Assembly (NCBI GenBank): GCA_963969495.1
Contig: OZ018330.1
Span: forward strand, 65,400,513 to 65,464,512
Source: Ceratothoa steindachneri
Taxonomy: Eukaryota > Arthropoda > Malacostraca > Isopoda > Cymothoidae
Length of the DNA: 64,000 nucleotides
Direction: 5' to 3'
Shown: piece after piece, positions 11,860 through 23,559 of the stretch
Layout: each line of letters starts with the position of its first letter
Position numbering within the stretch: position 1 is the stretch's first letter
Program-made: the position numbers and the translations under genes
Notes under the pieces: generated by a model
Database searches by the model: none
What the model saw: only the letters and a program-made list of their open reading frames with translations
What the model was told of the DNA's origin: nothing

Positions 11860-12560
11860 ACTTAAACATTTTGTGGTTGTGAGGTGCAGCTTGAGTAATG
11901 ATGACCCATTACGCTGCATTTGGGGCAGACCTGGTCCGCTCGGAAGGTGTTAGTCTCGTAGCCGGTCTTGTTGAAACGCCGGTACTGGTGGGTTTTATGT
12001 TCAGTTGTGTCTCAATGTTATGTGGGTGTGTGAGTGTACCGAATACCTTAATTCCTTGGTCTAGTAGTGTGTTTTTTGTGCGCGCGTCTGCTAGTATAAT
12101 GACCGATCACTGATTGCACGGTTAAAATAGAAGTCGTTAATTGCTTCTTTGCCGTATTCAAGCTTGAGGATAGTTAGGATTCTTGGGTGCAGAAAGCCAG
12201 CCACAGAGGATTGGACTTTAGTATGCGGACTTGGTATCTCTTCGTTACCTCGTCCGGCAGTGTTGTGTGGTGGTCTAGTAAAGTTAGTACGTCTTTTGTT
12301 TGCTGGTAGAATTTTAATCGGTCTTCAGGTGCCCTGAAGACGTGTATCTTCCCGATATGTGTCTGTAAGATGTTTGTGATGGGTGTGACATCAGTGTTTG
12401 CTAGCTGTAGTATGTTTTGTAGTGTGAGTGTGCATGTGTTGTTAGTGTTTTGGATCAACTTTAGTCTGGAGCCCATGACTAAAGTTGTGGTTTCGAAAAT
12501 TAACTGTGAGCGGAGTACCCCACCCCGCTGGAGCCACTCACGATGGAACACCTAAGAACG
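11860..12560 (-). pseudogene. LINE A ORF1 (gag-like) with CCHC zinc knuckle
   Basis: 12,551-12,174 encodes a 125-codon gag-like N-terminus (for example HVFRAPEDRLKFYQQTKDVL, then LPDEVTKRYQVRILKSNPLW), followed in another frame by ILADARAQNT-, DQGIKVFGTLTHPHN-like sequence. At 11,935-11,888 the frame gives VCPKCSVMGHHYSSCT, a C-X2-C-X4-H-X4-C zinc knuckle with all four ligands. Jockey-type ORF1 proteins bind nucleic acid through such knuckles; usually there are two or three, here I see one. Broken by at least two frameshifts. Confidence 0.72.
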
Positions 12561-14100
12561 ATCATGAAAATGGGGTACGGACCTGCAAGGCCTCCTCAGA
12601 GTTGGCAAAAGCATGGCGGACTTGATGATTAGTGGGGACCGAATCAACACTCCTCTCCTGAGGGTACCGCCTCCTCGGACTGGTTTGGTTATTCAGAGTT
12701 ATGCCCAACTTACATATATGGTTTTGGCCAGATCCCGCAGGAGATGGTATATGTATAATCCACGCAGCTTGTAACTCTGGCAGAAATCTAGAATGGCTGT
12801 GACCTTGAATTCCGCACTGGGCTAATCCTCAAACCTCCTTTCCCCAAGGCCTGCTATTTTTCCTTTGTAAGTGAAGAACATAGTTGCAACGAGATAGGCG
12901 TTAGGTGTCACATCACGACCAACCCGGTTAGGCTTGACTTGGGGAGGGGGATATTTAAGTTGACAGTACCATTAAAGACCAAAACTAAGAAGTATGGTTC
13001 TCTTAATGGGGAGGTGGGTGGCGCGTACTGGATGGATGGCGTTGGCCGGGTATGCCTTTTCCGCTCGGGCGCGCTCAAGAAGTTTTACAGGGAGACCTTC
13101 AGCTGCATTTTTGGAAGGCTTTCCTCCTTAACCAGGCGAGGAAATGAGCGTTGAGGAAGTATCCGGCTGAGTACGCCTCAGAGCAGTCCGTCCTTCCTAT
13201 ATTTTCGGTGGCCGATGACGTCCTCTCTGCCTCTCCTTTATCTTTATCTCCTGATTTGAAGGCCAGATAAGAACAAGTAAGAATGAGATTATCGTCAGAT
13301 CACATCGACATAATGATCAAAAAAGGCATAGTAACAAATGTCTGACGGGATGGAATAAATTTCTTATCGTGTACTACGGAAAAGAAGATTACTGCCGATG
13401 ATTAAAAATGCTACTGAAAGTGTCTAGCAACGAGGTTGGAATCGAAATTTAGAAATGGTCTCTTAATCTCGATTGGTGTCATTATCATGGCTGTTTGGTC
13501 AATTGGTCTCAGATAATTGCATTATATCCCGAAAAGGAACAGACAATTGCCCTAGGCTAAGCTGGTGTTAGACAAAGATATTTCGTTTATGGTCTTTTAG
13601 TAAGTGAGAATTTGGGAAAAATTTCTCTGACGGTTGGGCTAAAATTTTTACTACATTGATGCTATTATAATTCATTAGAAATAATACAATAATGGAATAT
13701 TGAACGGAAAATGGGCAAGAACTAGCATTTTAATCTTTTTTAATGCTGAAAATTATACCTATTTTGGGAGAAGATTAATAAATTATCATCAACCAAAAAA
13801 TTAGCTAGTTAGAATATGTAACTACAGTTCCGTTTATTTTTGAATATTTTAAAGAAAAAGAAGCTAATTGATATTATGAGTGAAAGATTGCGTGTCAAAT
13901 CACCGAAAAGATGTTTTTTACAGAAGAGAATGAAATAAAAAAGGACTCAAGACTTTAAGCATCCAAGAGCCAAATAATAAGGCTGTCCTAGAAGAGGCTG
14001 TCGTAGAATGATGGGAGGGGGGGGTGTTGATAGATCCCTTGCACAGGAGAGTTGCTTGTTGCTGTTACTGTTGCCTTAGCGCAAAGTTGAAATAATTGTC
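12560..14100. other. No gene recognised
   Basis: 12,560-13,250 has mixed open frames on both strands (71 codons at 12,939-13,154, plus strand) without a domain I know. 13,260-14,100 is AT-rich with no coding signal visible. Confidence 0.4.
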
Positions 14101-14670
14101 TCTTGATAATGACTACTCAGGAAATGAACTTAGTTCTTGCCTTCGAATTTAGAACACCGAATCGAGACTGGGCGCGTTGTGTTCGAGGAGCGAGTAACAA
14201 CGAATTCGGCGTAGACTCATGCGAATTAAACGAGAGTAAAAGCAGCTTGAGGGAATCTGCGAGGAATTGTGCAGAGTCCAACGGGACGCGAATAGCGGGT
14301 ACGAATGGGAAGGTACATACGACAGGCTGTGAATACTATCTTCCAACTCTGGCACCCAAGGATTTATAGTGGGGTAGAATGGTTTTTCCACCATCTGCTA
14401 GAAGGGGGGGGGGGGTTCCTTGTTCCGATGCATCGCCAAGCGAGGGTAGTCTCGCCCTATTAGCACGATCACGGGAACGTTCTTAAGCCGGCCAGATGAA
14501 ACTTTTTCCAACTCCAAATGGGACGTTTAAGCTTCTCACAGCTTTCCGCGATGAAGGGCTTTCAGGCCGGCTAGGCCTCCCGTGATATTGCGCCTTCATT
14601 AGCGCAGTTCTAAATGGTCGACCAGGTGTCTGTTCTTTTTCTCTCTCCTTGAAAGTCGCGGCAAAGCGCT

Positions 14671-14693
14671 TCTTTCTCTCTCTCTCTCTCCCT

Positions 14694-14760
<67 letters not shown>

Positions 14761-14763
14761 TTC
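14671..14763. repeat. (CT)n/(GA)n microsatellite
   Basis: Mostly CT dinucleotides with a few interruptions. Arg/Glu-rich open frames on the other strand (14,483-14,864) are products of the repeat and not genes. Confidence 0.95.
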
Positions 14764-15612
14764 TGATCTCTGACATGGGCAAATAAAGGCCTGATGACAA
14801 AAATCAACTTCGCCGTCTTTAAAGCGACCGGAAAGTAGCTGGTGTTCAGTCTTGCATTGAACATATTATTATGTACTAGTTTTATAAATTATCTTAGAGA
14901 CTTGTAAACAGGCTAATCCCTAAATTACAACAAGAACAAAAAGGGGGTTCAATTTTCAAAGTATTTAGCCAGGTAAACGTCAGGGTAGTCAGTCTCTAAT
15001 GTCGTAAAAAGAAATCTTGCGGAGAAGAATTAGATGATAAATCTGCAGCTAAATCACTTAAGTATAAAAGAACTTATTATATTATAACTAAATCAATAGC
15101 AGGGCAATACGTGAACTGTATTTAAAAAAGTTACAAGACAACTGGCTATGATGCCATGTGTTACAAACAAGTAGACCACTCCCTATATTAAAATTCCCTC
15201 AAATAAATCCAAATTTAGAGAATCTACCCTAACTTAAATATTTCCGTTCCTCTATAATGCATATTTCAGATATTGGGGAGAGGGGGAAGTCTAGAATACA
15301 ATATTTACACCAGTCTGCCATGAACACAGCTAGAAATATTTGTGCGCGCACTCATGGCTGTTTGCTGGTGAGGGCATAAGCCTAACTTAATATCAGAGTC
15401 TGGTTAGATAATAAGCCTAGCTTCATAATTAATTTCTGTTGGATAGTTTTTTCATGAAAACCTTACTGTGTTCTGAATATCCTTATATATTATTTGCTCA
15501 TTAAATTTAATGAGTATATCTTGTTCTGCTGTCTTGTGAGGCTCATCTGTGATTCCAATATTATCTAATGTCCACTATGTAATATTCCATAGGTGATTTT
15601 TTGCCTACCAAA

Positions 15613-16395
15613 TATTGCAAAAGTCCTATCACACTCGTTAGCACGCTCTCACCAAAGGACAAAGGATAGAATTGATGCAGTATGACACGTTTGTATTGTA
15701 TTAATATATTTATTTGTGTTTAAATTATAATATTAATCAATGTGGCTGCCATCGGCACTGAGAACACCGTCCCAGCATGACCTGAAGGCTGCATATACGT
15801 TGCGGACGAAGTCCTTCTTGGCCAAAGCTTACTTCGCGGTTGTTCTATTTGATTATGACCGTTCGACCGTGATGTTTTTTCACAGAAATTTTCAGAATTC
15901 GATTGCCATGAATTTTTAAGTCGTTGAATAGAGGACCACTGCGCTCGCGGCGTTGTTCTCCCATACGGCTGCCCTCTTCCTTGACGGCTCTGGACACCGT
16001 TGCCACCGAGGTGTTCTTCGCAGGCGCAGTCATATCGAGATTCGAAGCACTTTCGAAGGCTTTGGTCACAGCCAAACGGTTGACAACTTAATGTCTGTCT
16101 GAAAGAGGTCGAACTTTGAGATCTTCCCCATTCTTGAGCCGATTCTGTGTACGGTCGTTTGGCGGACATTTAGCAGCTTTGCGATGTCGCACATGTTGCG
16201 GCCCGCGCACCGGAAAGCCGAGATCTGATTCTTTTGACTTCCATCTCGACACACCTACACACAACGGAAAAGACGGTATAATGACACATGCTAGAAAAGG
16301 ATAACTTTAAGTTTCTCTGACGTCAATCTTTCTATCTTACACATAAACCTCTTGAAAGATAAGCCCGATTATAAAAGAACTTTTGCAAAACACAC
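15613..16395 (-). mobile_element. Internally deleted Tc1-like element
   Basis: Transposase remnant on the minus strand flanked by candidate inverted ends: ATTGCAAAAGTCCT (15,614-15,627) and GAACTTTTGCAAAA (16,378-16,391, reverse complement TTTTGCAAAAGTTC). The shared core TTGCAAAAGT in inverted orientation at both sides of the transposase supports an element of about 0.78 kb. TA flanks are not clear, so the exact ends are tentative. Confidence 0.55.
15735..16254 (-). pseudogene. Tc1-like transposase, N- and C-terminal pieces
   Basis: 16,254-16,090 encodes the first HTH: KNQISAFRCAGRNMCDIAKL, LNVRQTTVHRI. A second part in another frame (16,075-15,845) has the second HTH, ASNLDMTAPAKNTSVATVSR, AVKEEG, then LFNDLKIHGNRI, which normally precedes the first catalytic D (FSDEK). 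Directly after this the sequence turns to the C-terminal end: FVRNVYAAFRSCWDGVLSAD, GSHID (15,815-15,735). So the whole DDE catalytic core between HGNRI and the C-terminus is deleted. The protein pattern resembles transposases I associate with crustaceans and spiders; that is memory, not a search. Confidence 0.72.
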
Positions 16396-16399
16396 TACT

Positions 16400-18770
16400 C
16401 CTATTTTGCGAACTGTAACTGCATTAGAAAAGTAGTTGTCCTGGCAACATAAGGTAACTGATCTGTTATACATTCACCAAAAGCGGTATCGAGTAACCAT
16501 ACACCTTATACACAATTGGGCAACTGTCAGTCTTAACAACATGGTAGTAGTTAACCATTGGCAATTAATAATGATATATCACCCCTCAATAAACATGCTA
16601 AGTTATGATCCTTAAGATTTACTTTATCTAACTTTAGTCTAGTATAAATTAGCATAGTGAGATGTATTGTCACCTTCGTGAGACTATCTACGACAACAGC
16701 TGTGATATTGAAGAAAGACTAAGGATCATGAGAAACTATGTTAAATTTTACAATATCATACGCCCTATCTACCACTGGGCCTCCAAACCACGTGCAGAAT
16801 TGAAGACTAAATTTCACTACAACTGACCTGGGAATCAATGTCTTCTGAAAAAAAGGTCAATAAGATATGTTATATCTCTTTTACTGCAAATACATACTTT
16901 TCCTATTATAAACCTTCAGTCTATTATGGGAAAAGTACGCATTTTCAGGCAAATGAGTGTCCAATCTGAAAAGTACAACTGAAACTGCATAAGAAAAACA
17001 CATTTTTAAATTCATTAGAAAATATGTGTTAAGACGAATGTATACTACTTCGCTCGATTAATGATCCCAATAATCTTCTAACAAAACTATCCTTTAAATG
17101 TGTAATTGATATAGAGTAGTTTGCATTAACTGCAAACAATCTTTTAATAAGAATGAGAGAATCTCCTGGCAACTATCACTTAAGGAAGGTAAACTTCTGA
17201 GATGGAGACAAATCACTTCTATTCTCAAAGGCATTGAAAAAATTATCCTAGAAGGTAGACAATCTAACAACACTCTCATAAAATTTAGGAAGAACAATTT
17301 AGGGCAACTAAACTTGTTCTTTAGAATCATCAGTGCTAGAGTTATTAGTTGAGCTGCTCCTATTGAGGTAAAATGGCATGGTCGATAACTAACATAATAT
17401 TGACCGCACAATCTACCTCACTTTCTATGTTTTGCAATTATGTCATCCTCATTTGACATGGTGCCTATGTTTTTATCTGTCAGCTGTTCTACCTATCTTA
17501 ACCAGCATAGGTTTCATTAGATCAACAGTGGATTGAATCTGAAACCTGTCAGGCATTGCAGATTTTAGCTCAAATTTCAGCATCCTTTACAGCTTAGTAG
17601 ACGGTGACTTCTTACCAATGCGCTTATTCTTAGAATTACACCTCGTTCTGAACTCAGGAGTAGGTTTACACTTATCACATCTAGAATAATACTATTTAGA
17701 AAACGGTATATTATAACAAGCTAACCATAAAATACACGTAATAGTCTCTTCAATTTATATAATTTACCCAATATAAGTACCAGAGAACTTTATAGTAGGC
17801 CTGGCGTAAACAAATGCTAACTTCTGAAAACCAGCCAACAAACTATGGCAAATTTACCAAAATTATGTCAATAAATTATCCAATACGCTGGTAATATTAA
17901 ATTACTCTAGAAAACTATATAATAAGAACTAAATTCAAGACATAAGATAAAGAATTGCAAAGACAATTCATACATAAAAATTTACCCAAATTGTACAAAT
18001 ATACAACTGTAAATTGCGGGTCTAATGAATAATAACGACTCAAATTCTTTAGATTAATAAGAGAAAAGGTGAGGTGGAGAGGCGTACTTGAAGATGCTTC
18101 GGAGTTAGTATGAGATTGTTGAAAGATGTGCATGAATGCATGCAACAAGGCAAAAAGAGCAGTAATATGAGTGAGTATTCTATAGAAAGATGAAATATAA
18201 GCATTTAAAATATAACTGAACGTGTGCTACATCCACATATCTGCCGGTTTTAAATTTACAGAGTAATTAAGACATAGGACGATTCATAGGCTTTATTCTT
18301 CCAAGATATCCTACTTTATGGTCATTTCCATTTAAATTTCCTTCACCTTTTTCCTGCCGTGAACCTATTTTACAGGGTAGTCACCTAACCAGGTTCCATC
18401 CATACATTCCTGGTTCACCTCCTCCATCTCAATTCCCGTACGGAGTGACGGTTTAAATTACGTTGGCACTCCTCTTACTCACGGTTCCTCTACTGCTCCC
18501 CTTTCCTTTCTACTGGTATTCTGTTACCCTCAAATTCGTATAGAGCACGAGTCCTCGGAAAGTGTAGTGAAGTGGTGAGAGAGGTAGATCCGAGTGGTGC
18601 CAATCCCGTTTCGGATCGGGCTTCAGCGGCAAGCGTTTAGCTGTTGCCACAGCAGGAAGTAGATCCTTCTCCAAGCTCTATAATGTGCAAATTATAACAA
18701 ATAATTCAGCATACGTAAATCTTGAGGCCTCATTGATTTGCGATTTACCTATTTTTCTTGTAAAAGGGGC
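16400..18770. other. No gene recognised, AT-rich
   Basis: Strongly AT-rich. The longest open frame (17,094-17,411, minus, 105 codons) is leucine-rich with no motif. 18,430-18,700 is less AT-rich and directly precedes the LTR; I cannot assign it. Confidence 0.45.
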
Positions 18771-19033
18771 TGTGAGGGAAGGCCCTCGAAAAACCACCGT
18801 GAGAGAAAACCCCCATTCTTTCAAGGCCATATGTGCTAGCGTGAGAATATTAGAAAGTTTGACAAAGAATAGGTCCCTCGCTTAATTACCCGTCACAGTA
18901 TGTTTACTTTCGGACGCCACACGCCCCCTTCATGCGATAGCGCCGTGCGCAGCCACATTAACCCTACCCCCATATCGCGAGGCAGGCTTCCTCGTCTGGA
19001 ACGACGCGTTATTATAAAATGTGTTTGATTACC
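18771..19033 (+). repeat. 5' LTR, truncated at its 3' side
   Basis: Aligns by eye with 21,413-21,697, starting at TG. The alignment stops near 19,033, where integrase coding sequence follows within about 20 bp, so a deletion removed the rest of the LTR along with gag and protease. Confidence 0.82.
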
Positions 19034-19049
19034 TGACACAGTCCCCTTT

Positions 19050-19735
19050 AAGAAAATTGATAGCTCAACCTGTGCCGAGGCCCTAATTTATATCTTTTTC
19101 CGCTTCAGCATTTCGAAGGAGATCTTGCCCGACAGAGGTAGAAAGTCCCCCTTTGAGCTAATGGAACACGTCAGCAAGCTTCTTACGACCAAGCTCTTGT
19201 TCACTTCCCCTTTTCACCCCGCCGCTAACGGTGTCTGTGAAAATTTGAATGGCACTCTGAAGACCATTCTGAAAAAGTTATGCCATGCTCAGCCCCAAGA
19301 ATGGCATCGATACCTACCGTTTGTATTGTTTGCCTGCAGAGAAATCTACCACAGAACTTTAGGATTTGTCCCCTTCGAGCTCTTGTATGGCTGAAATGTA
19401 CGCGGACCAATGATCAATTTGAATGAACTTTTTTCTAATCCCCGCCTGGATGAGGAGAACAAGTCCTCGTATTCTTACGTGCTAAATCTTCGGAACCGCT
19501 TGCAAGAATGCGCAGATATAGCTTAGAAAAATATAGGACCTATTTTGACGTTAGGTCCAAAGAAAGGCGATTTAAGCCCAGTGGAGAGGTGCTGCTCCGC
19601 CTACCCACGGAGACAAGCAAGCTCTTGTCCCAATGGAAAGGATCTTTCCCAATCATAGGAGCTCGTGGTCACGTAAATTACGTGATACAGTCCCCCTCAG
19701 GGAACAAATTGTTTCATCTAAATATGCCTAAGTGA
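19050..19735 (+). pseudogene. Integrase (C-terminal two thirds), Gmr1-like element
   Basis: The frame begins at about 19,053 (STCAEALIYIFFRF) and gives EILPDRGRKSPFELMEHVSK, with the second catalytic D in PDRG, then PFHPAANGVCENLNGTLK with the catalytic E in CENLNG. It goes on through WHRYLPFVLFACREIYHR and GFVPFELLYG to a TGA at 19,392, continues in frame as VLNLRNRLQECADIA, then shifts frame into 19,508-19,735 (RYSLEKYRTYFDVRSKERRF, KPSGEVLLRLP, HVNYVIQSPSGNKLFHLN), the C-terminal binding region. It would join cDNA to host DNA. The N-terminal zinc region and the first D are deleted. Confidence 0.82.
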
Positions 19736-19849
19736 TATGAGCGCCACGCCTGCATTGAAAATATAATTGCCCTTGACGAATAGGCAGTAATGAAAGCCTC
19801 TTAATTTAGTCCAAGCCATATGTGTCAAAGCGGACCAAAACTACCTTCT

Positions 19850-21070
19850 CCTCATGAGCATGATAAAGCCCTAACCACACGTTCACTTGCGCCCTGCTTT
19901 AAACACCAAAGTTGAAAACTTGCTAAAGTTAGGAATAATTGAACCTTTCGCGTGGAATTATTGCATGTGCGTAGACTTTAGAAAGCTGAACGCCGTAACA
20001 GTTTTCGCGCTGAGCCTATCCCTTAGTTAGAGCAGAGCCTACCTCTGTTTAAAGTGACCAAATTAATTTTAGAGATAGACTTGTGTAAAGCCTACTATCA
20101 AACCCCCCTTAAGGATAGTGCCCGGAAATACACCGCATTTCCTACAGAATAAGGGCTTATGTAGTTTAAGCGCCTACCTTTTGGTTTAGTTACTGGCTGT
20201 AGTAACTATAATCGAATGATGCGCAGGATAATGGATGGGCTGAATGACATTTCTTTTTACTTCGATAACATTTACGTGGCCACCCGTACATGGGACCAGC
20301 ATCTTATCTCTCTCCACTCACTCCTCAATATGCTTCGTAATCACGGCCTCATTATAGGCCCTAGCACGTGCCATTTCGCCTATAGCACTATTAAATACTT
20401 TGGTTTCCACTTTAGGGAAAATTAACTGTCCCTTCAAAAAGAAAACGTAAAGGCCATCGCCGACATACTCCTCCCGCGTACTAAAAAGCAATTACGCTCC
20501 TTTCTCGGATCAACATTCTTTTACCGACGTTTTGTCCCGAATTTAGCCACCTTAACGTCCCCCCTTGCTTCCTATTAAAGAAACGTTCCCTGGACCCCCC
20601 TTGCATGGAACTCCAAAGCAATCCATCACTTCCATCAGCTGAAGTAAAGACTAACATCAGCTCCCATACTGAGATTCCCGAACACGATCGAACCTTTTGG
20701 GATACGAACGGATGCTTGTAATAAAGTCATCGGTTGCGTCTTGCTTTAGTATGAAAAAGACAGCAACAGTTACCCCATTGCGTCCGCTAGCCGGAAGCTC
20801 TCGTCACGCGAAATGAGCTATGTGGCCATAGAACTTGAAGCTCTAGCGACCGTATGGTGTGTACAGAAATTCCAAACATATTTGTTAGGTAAGGAGTTCG
20901 TAATCGAAACCGATCATCGCCCATTGGCTTACTTAAAGAATTTTAAAAGCCAGAACGGAAGGCTTAAGCGTTTGAGTTTAGTTCTAGTGAAATACCAGTT
21001 CCGAATAAGGTACATTAAAGGAATAGAAAACTATATGGCAGACTGTCCAAGTAGGAATCAGGTACTCGCG
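19850..21070 (+). pseudogene. Reverse transcriptase and RNase H, Gmr1-like element
   Basis: Starts about 115 bp after integrase: NTKVENLLKLGIIEPFAWN, then CVDFRKLNAV, LPFGLV. The catalytic box reads YFDN (20,258-20,269) instead of YxDD. Next come TWDQHLISLHSLLN, STIKYFGFHF, QLRSFLGST-like sequence, and PFGIRTDACNKVIGC as the start of RNase H. RNase H residues are visible in order: D in RTDAC, E in AIELEAL, D in ETDHRPLAY and D in ADCPSRNQ (to 21,060). Several stops and frameshifts. The close spacing to integrase leaves no room for an LTR, so RT follows IN within one element. Confidence 0.82.
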
Positions 21071-21399
21071 GTATTGTATTTTTCTTTATTTTTATAGATA
21101 TATGGTTCCACTACCCTTTTTTGAATGAATCGTTTTGATTTATTTTTTGTAACTTGCATTTATTTACTTTGTCTGTTTATTTGCGCTGGTTAACGACCAT
21201 ACCCTTTTTAAATATACCATGCACCAGGGATTAAACTGAAGTAATTCATTCATTTAGTGACTGCTGTGTCGACTTAAAATTAAATCTCCACCCTTATTGG
21301 GCACCTGTAGACTCAGGTCAAAATATTCCCATAGGCGACTCCTCCCATGTTTGGGGATGCCCTTTTTTCTCCTATTCGCATCATGAAAACTTCATCTTC

Positions 21400-21412
21400 G
21401 GAAAGGGAGGCA
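21400..21412 (+). other. Polypurine tract
   Basis: GAAAGGGAGG immediately before the TG start of the 3' LTR; in LTR retrotransposons this purine run primes plus-strand DNA synthesis. Its position fits the inferred LTR boundary. Confidence 0.7.
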
Positions 21413-22295
21413 TGTGAGGGAATGCCCTCGAAGGACCGCCGTGAGAGGAAGCCCCCTCGGCAATACCCCTTTATTCTTTCTAGACCACGTGCGCCAGCGT
21501 GAGAATTTTAGAATGTTCGAGAAAGAATCGGTCCCTCGCTTAATGACCCGTCATAGCTGTGTTTGCTTTCGGACGCCACGCCTCCTCTCCAGTCCCCTGA
21601 GATAACACCGTGTGCAGCCACATTAACCCTACCCCAATATCGCGGGGTAAGTTTCATCGTCTGGAACGACGCATTATCATGAAATGTGTTTGCTTAGACT
21701 TGGGCCAAGAATCCTCTGGTGATCGGAAGGCCCTGAGGCCTCTATCGGATCAGCTATCCAGGTATTCAACCTAAAGCTCACCATATCTCTCAAGGAGATT
21801 GAAAGCCCGCCATACACTCCATTCAGACTGCCATCTGTTTCCCGTGAACCTCCGTAACCCGTCGTCGTACGTCGTCAAAGATATCGTCAGCAGATCTACC
21901 TTCATTAAGCTTTGGCCCCTGTTCAGAGGAAAGTTATTGAGCCACCTGTTTCCCAGAGAGTTGTGCGGCCCTCTGATCTTCACCACCGCTTCATGATTCC
22001 CGTTCTTTCGAGACTGAGACTCCCTGCCGATCTGCAGAATTGTCTCGAGTTGAGATTACGTCTCTTTGGAGCAGAGAAAATCTCATTCTTCATCACGAAC
22101 TTATCCAACCACATCTTCGAGTCCTACTCCTTAAGACTCCCGGAAGGATCTTCTTTGAGACCTGCACCGTTCTTTCCCCACCTCCTCCAATTCGCCCGCG
22201 CTTAAAGGTAAAGCGATCTTGTATGGTCATCCCCAGATTACCTCGTTAATCTCCACATAATTCATTTAACTACCTTTAGTAAGTAATTTGTTCAC
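21413..22295 (+). repeat. 3' LTR
   Basis: The first 285 bp match the 5' LTR. The rest, up to the (TA)n at 22,303, has no partner in the window because the 5' LTR is truncated. The 3' end is a guess; I saw no sure target-site duplication. Open frames inside are not genes. Confidence 0.65.
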
Positions 22296-22301
22296 CCATT
22301 T

Positions 22302-22302
<1 letters not shown>

Positions 22303-22358
<56 letters not shown>
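22303..22358. repeat. (TA)n microsatellite
   Basis: About 55 bp of pure TA repeats just after the 3' LTR. Confidence 0.96.
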
Positions 22359-22360
<2 letters not shown>

Positions 22361-22517
22361 TGCCACATTTTAATATTTAGGGATATTGTATTTATATATA
22401 CTTTAAACTGTAACTTGGCAAGCCATTAGTTTAAACCCGGTCAACCGTAAATAGCGGCTTTTGGTCAGCTGTCTGTCCGTGCTTGTGTACGACAGTGAAC
22501 ACCGAACTAGTCTACAC

Positions 22518-22543
22518 AGGCATACCTTGACAAAGGTATGCCT
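22518..22543. other. Perfect 11-bp-stem hairpin
   Basis: AGGCATACCTT, loop GACA, then AAGGTATGCCT. No gene nearby that it would obviously serve. Confidence 0.8.
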
Positions 22544-23021
22544 GAGGGCCACCCCAACTGACTCCCTATCTAGCATTACGAACTTTCAGGGGTCCATTTC
22601 AAATGGTAGTAAGATAAGGATTTTTTTTGGTTCCCAAGGGGATCCTATAGGCAGGAATTATCCCCATATTGAGTCCGTCGCTATCAGACCCCTATTGGGC
22701 GTGCCGTAGTTTATAGATCCTCGGCTGGTAAGTTTCAATGCGTCTCATGTTCCGTTTTTCAGTGCATTCTCAATCTGTGCTAGCGCACCAGCGCCCCTAA
22801 ATCTCCCACCTATCAAGAGTGGCACTCTATCATAAATTATGCCCCAGGTCAGTCGTCTAATTCAAAGGACTTCATATATGTCCCGCTGCGAAAAGAGAAA
22901 GAAAGGCTCTCACGTCGAACTCGTTTCTAAATTATTTAGCTTGATTAAGTTTCATTTAAAGTTCTTTTCTAGGTATTATTTCTGGATACATTGAGAATAA
23001 GCGAAATGAACCAATCCCAAA

Positions 23022-23050
23022 CCTAGCCTAACCTAAACTTAACCTAACCT
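23022..23050. repeat. Short interstitial (CCTAA)n, arthropod-telomere-like
   Basis: CCTAGCCTAACCTAAA, then CTTAACCTAACCT: four or five variant copies of CCTAA, the complement of the arthropod telomere unit TTAGG. Far too short for a telomere; probably an interstitial trace. Confidence 0.65.
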
Positions 23051-23559
23051 ATGTGTAAAGAAGCTAAAAAGAAAAGGAAAAACTATCTTAAAATGCGCCA
23101 TTTTTGGCTCCATTTGGAATATTAAATGACATAAGAAACCTCGTAACCAATTGAAGAAATATATATCAAATTATATAAATATCCATCGAATGAAAGAAAA
23201 ATCTATTATTGAATGCTATAAATCTCATCTCTTTTCAGTGATAGAAAATGGTTACGAATCTATTTTTCTTTACAACAGCACAAATGTAAATAAAAAAATT
23301 ATTTATAACAAAGCGCCTTCGATTGCAATGGAGCCGTTAATCTGTAGAATTACAAATTTTCATTTTTATATTTCATTAAATTTCTTAGAATAATTGTAAA
23401 AAAGTAAAGAAACTTATTTTTACATTAGCGATATTATAGGTATAAATTGCTTAGATTTTATTCAGACTGCGGAAGATAGCAAAAGGTGATACATTATTTG
23501 TGAAACAATGTATTTGTGAGTGCGTCTGTGCCATGGTATGGAATTTAATAATGAAAGAC

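Larger units (their letters stand above)
9555..12560 (-). mobile_element. LINE A, Jockey-like non-LTR retrotransposon, 3'-truncated
   Basis: Minus-strand element running from about 12,560 (ORF1 start) to 9,555, where it stops inside the RT fingers. It has ORF1 with a CCHC knuckle, a proline-rich spacer, an AP-type endonuclease and the RT beginning. Multiple frameshifts. A short palindrome (CTCAGAAAACCATTTTCTGAG) at 9,551-9,571 lies at the truncated end. Confidence 0.8.
18771..22295 (+). mobile_element. Ty3/gypsy-class LTR retrotransposon with IN before RT (Gmr1-like), internally deleted
   Basis: Two direct repeats (18,771-19,033 and 21,413-21,697) start with TGTGAGGGAA and share long blocks such as CGTGAGAG, GGTCCCTCGCTTAAT, CTTTCGGACGCCAC, GCAGCCACATTAACCCTACC and CGTCTGGAACGACGC. 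Between them lie integrase, then RT, then RNase H, all plus strand. A purine tract (GAAAGGGAGG, 21,401-21,410) stands directly before the 3' LTR. Gag, protease and the first part of integrase are missing: the 5' LTR runs directly into integrase. The LTR end at about 22,295 is estimated from where the (TA)n begins. Confidence 0.82.
22360..23500. other. No gene recognised; interstitial CCTAA-like repeats
   Basis: Apart from the hairpin and the short CCTAA-like array at 23,022-23,050, the sequence is AT-rich. An 82-codon frame (22,461-22,709) and an 80-codon frame (23,151-23,393), both plus, have no recognisable motif. Confidence 0.4.

Noticed and set aside
14483..14864. Arg/Glu-rich open frames on the minus strand
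   Set aside because: Products of the (CT)n microsatellite.
18541..18680. SINE or tRNA-derived sequence before the gypsy LTR
   Set aside because: No convincing GGTTCGANTCC box B and no A-rich tail.
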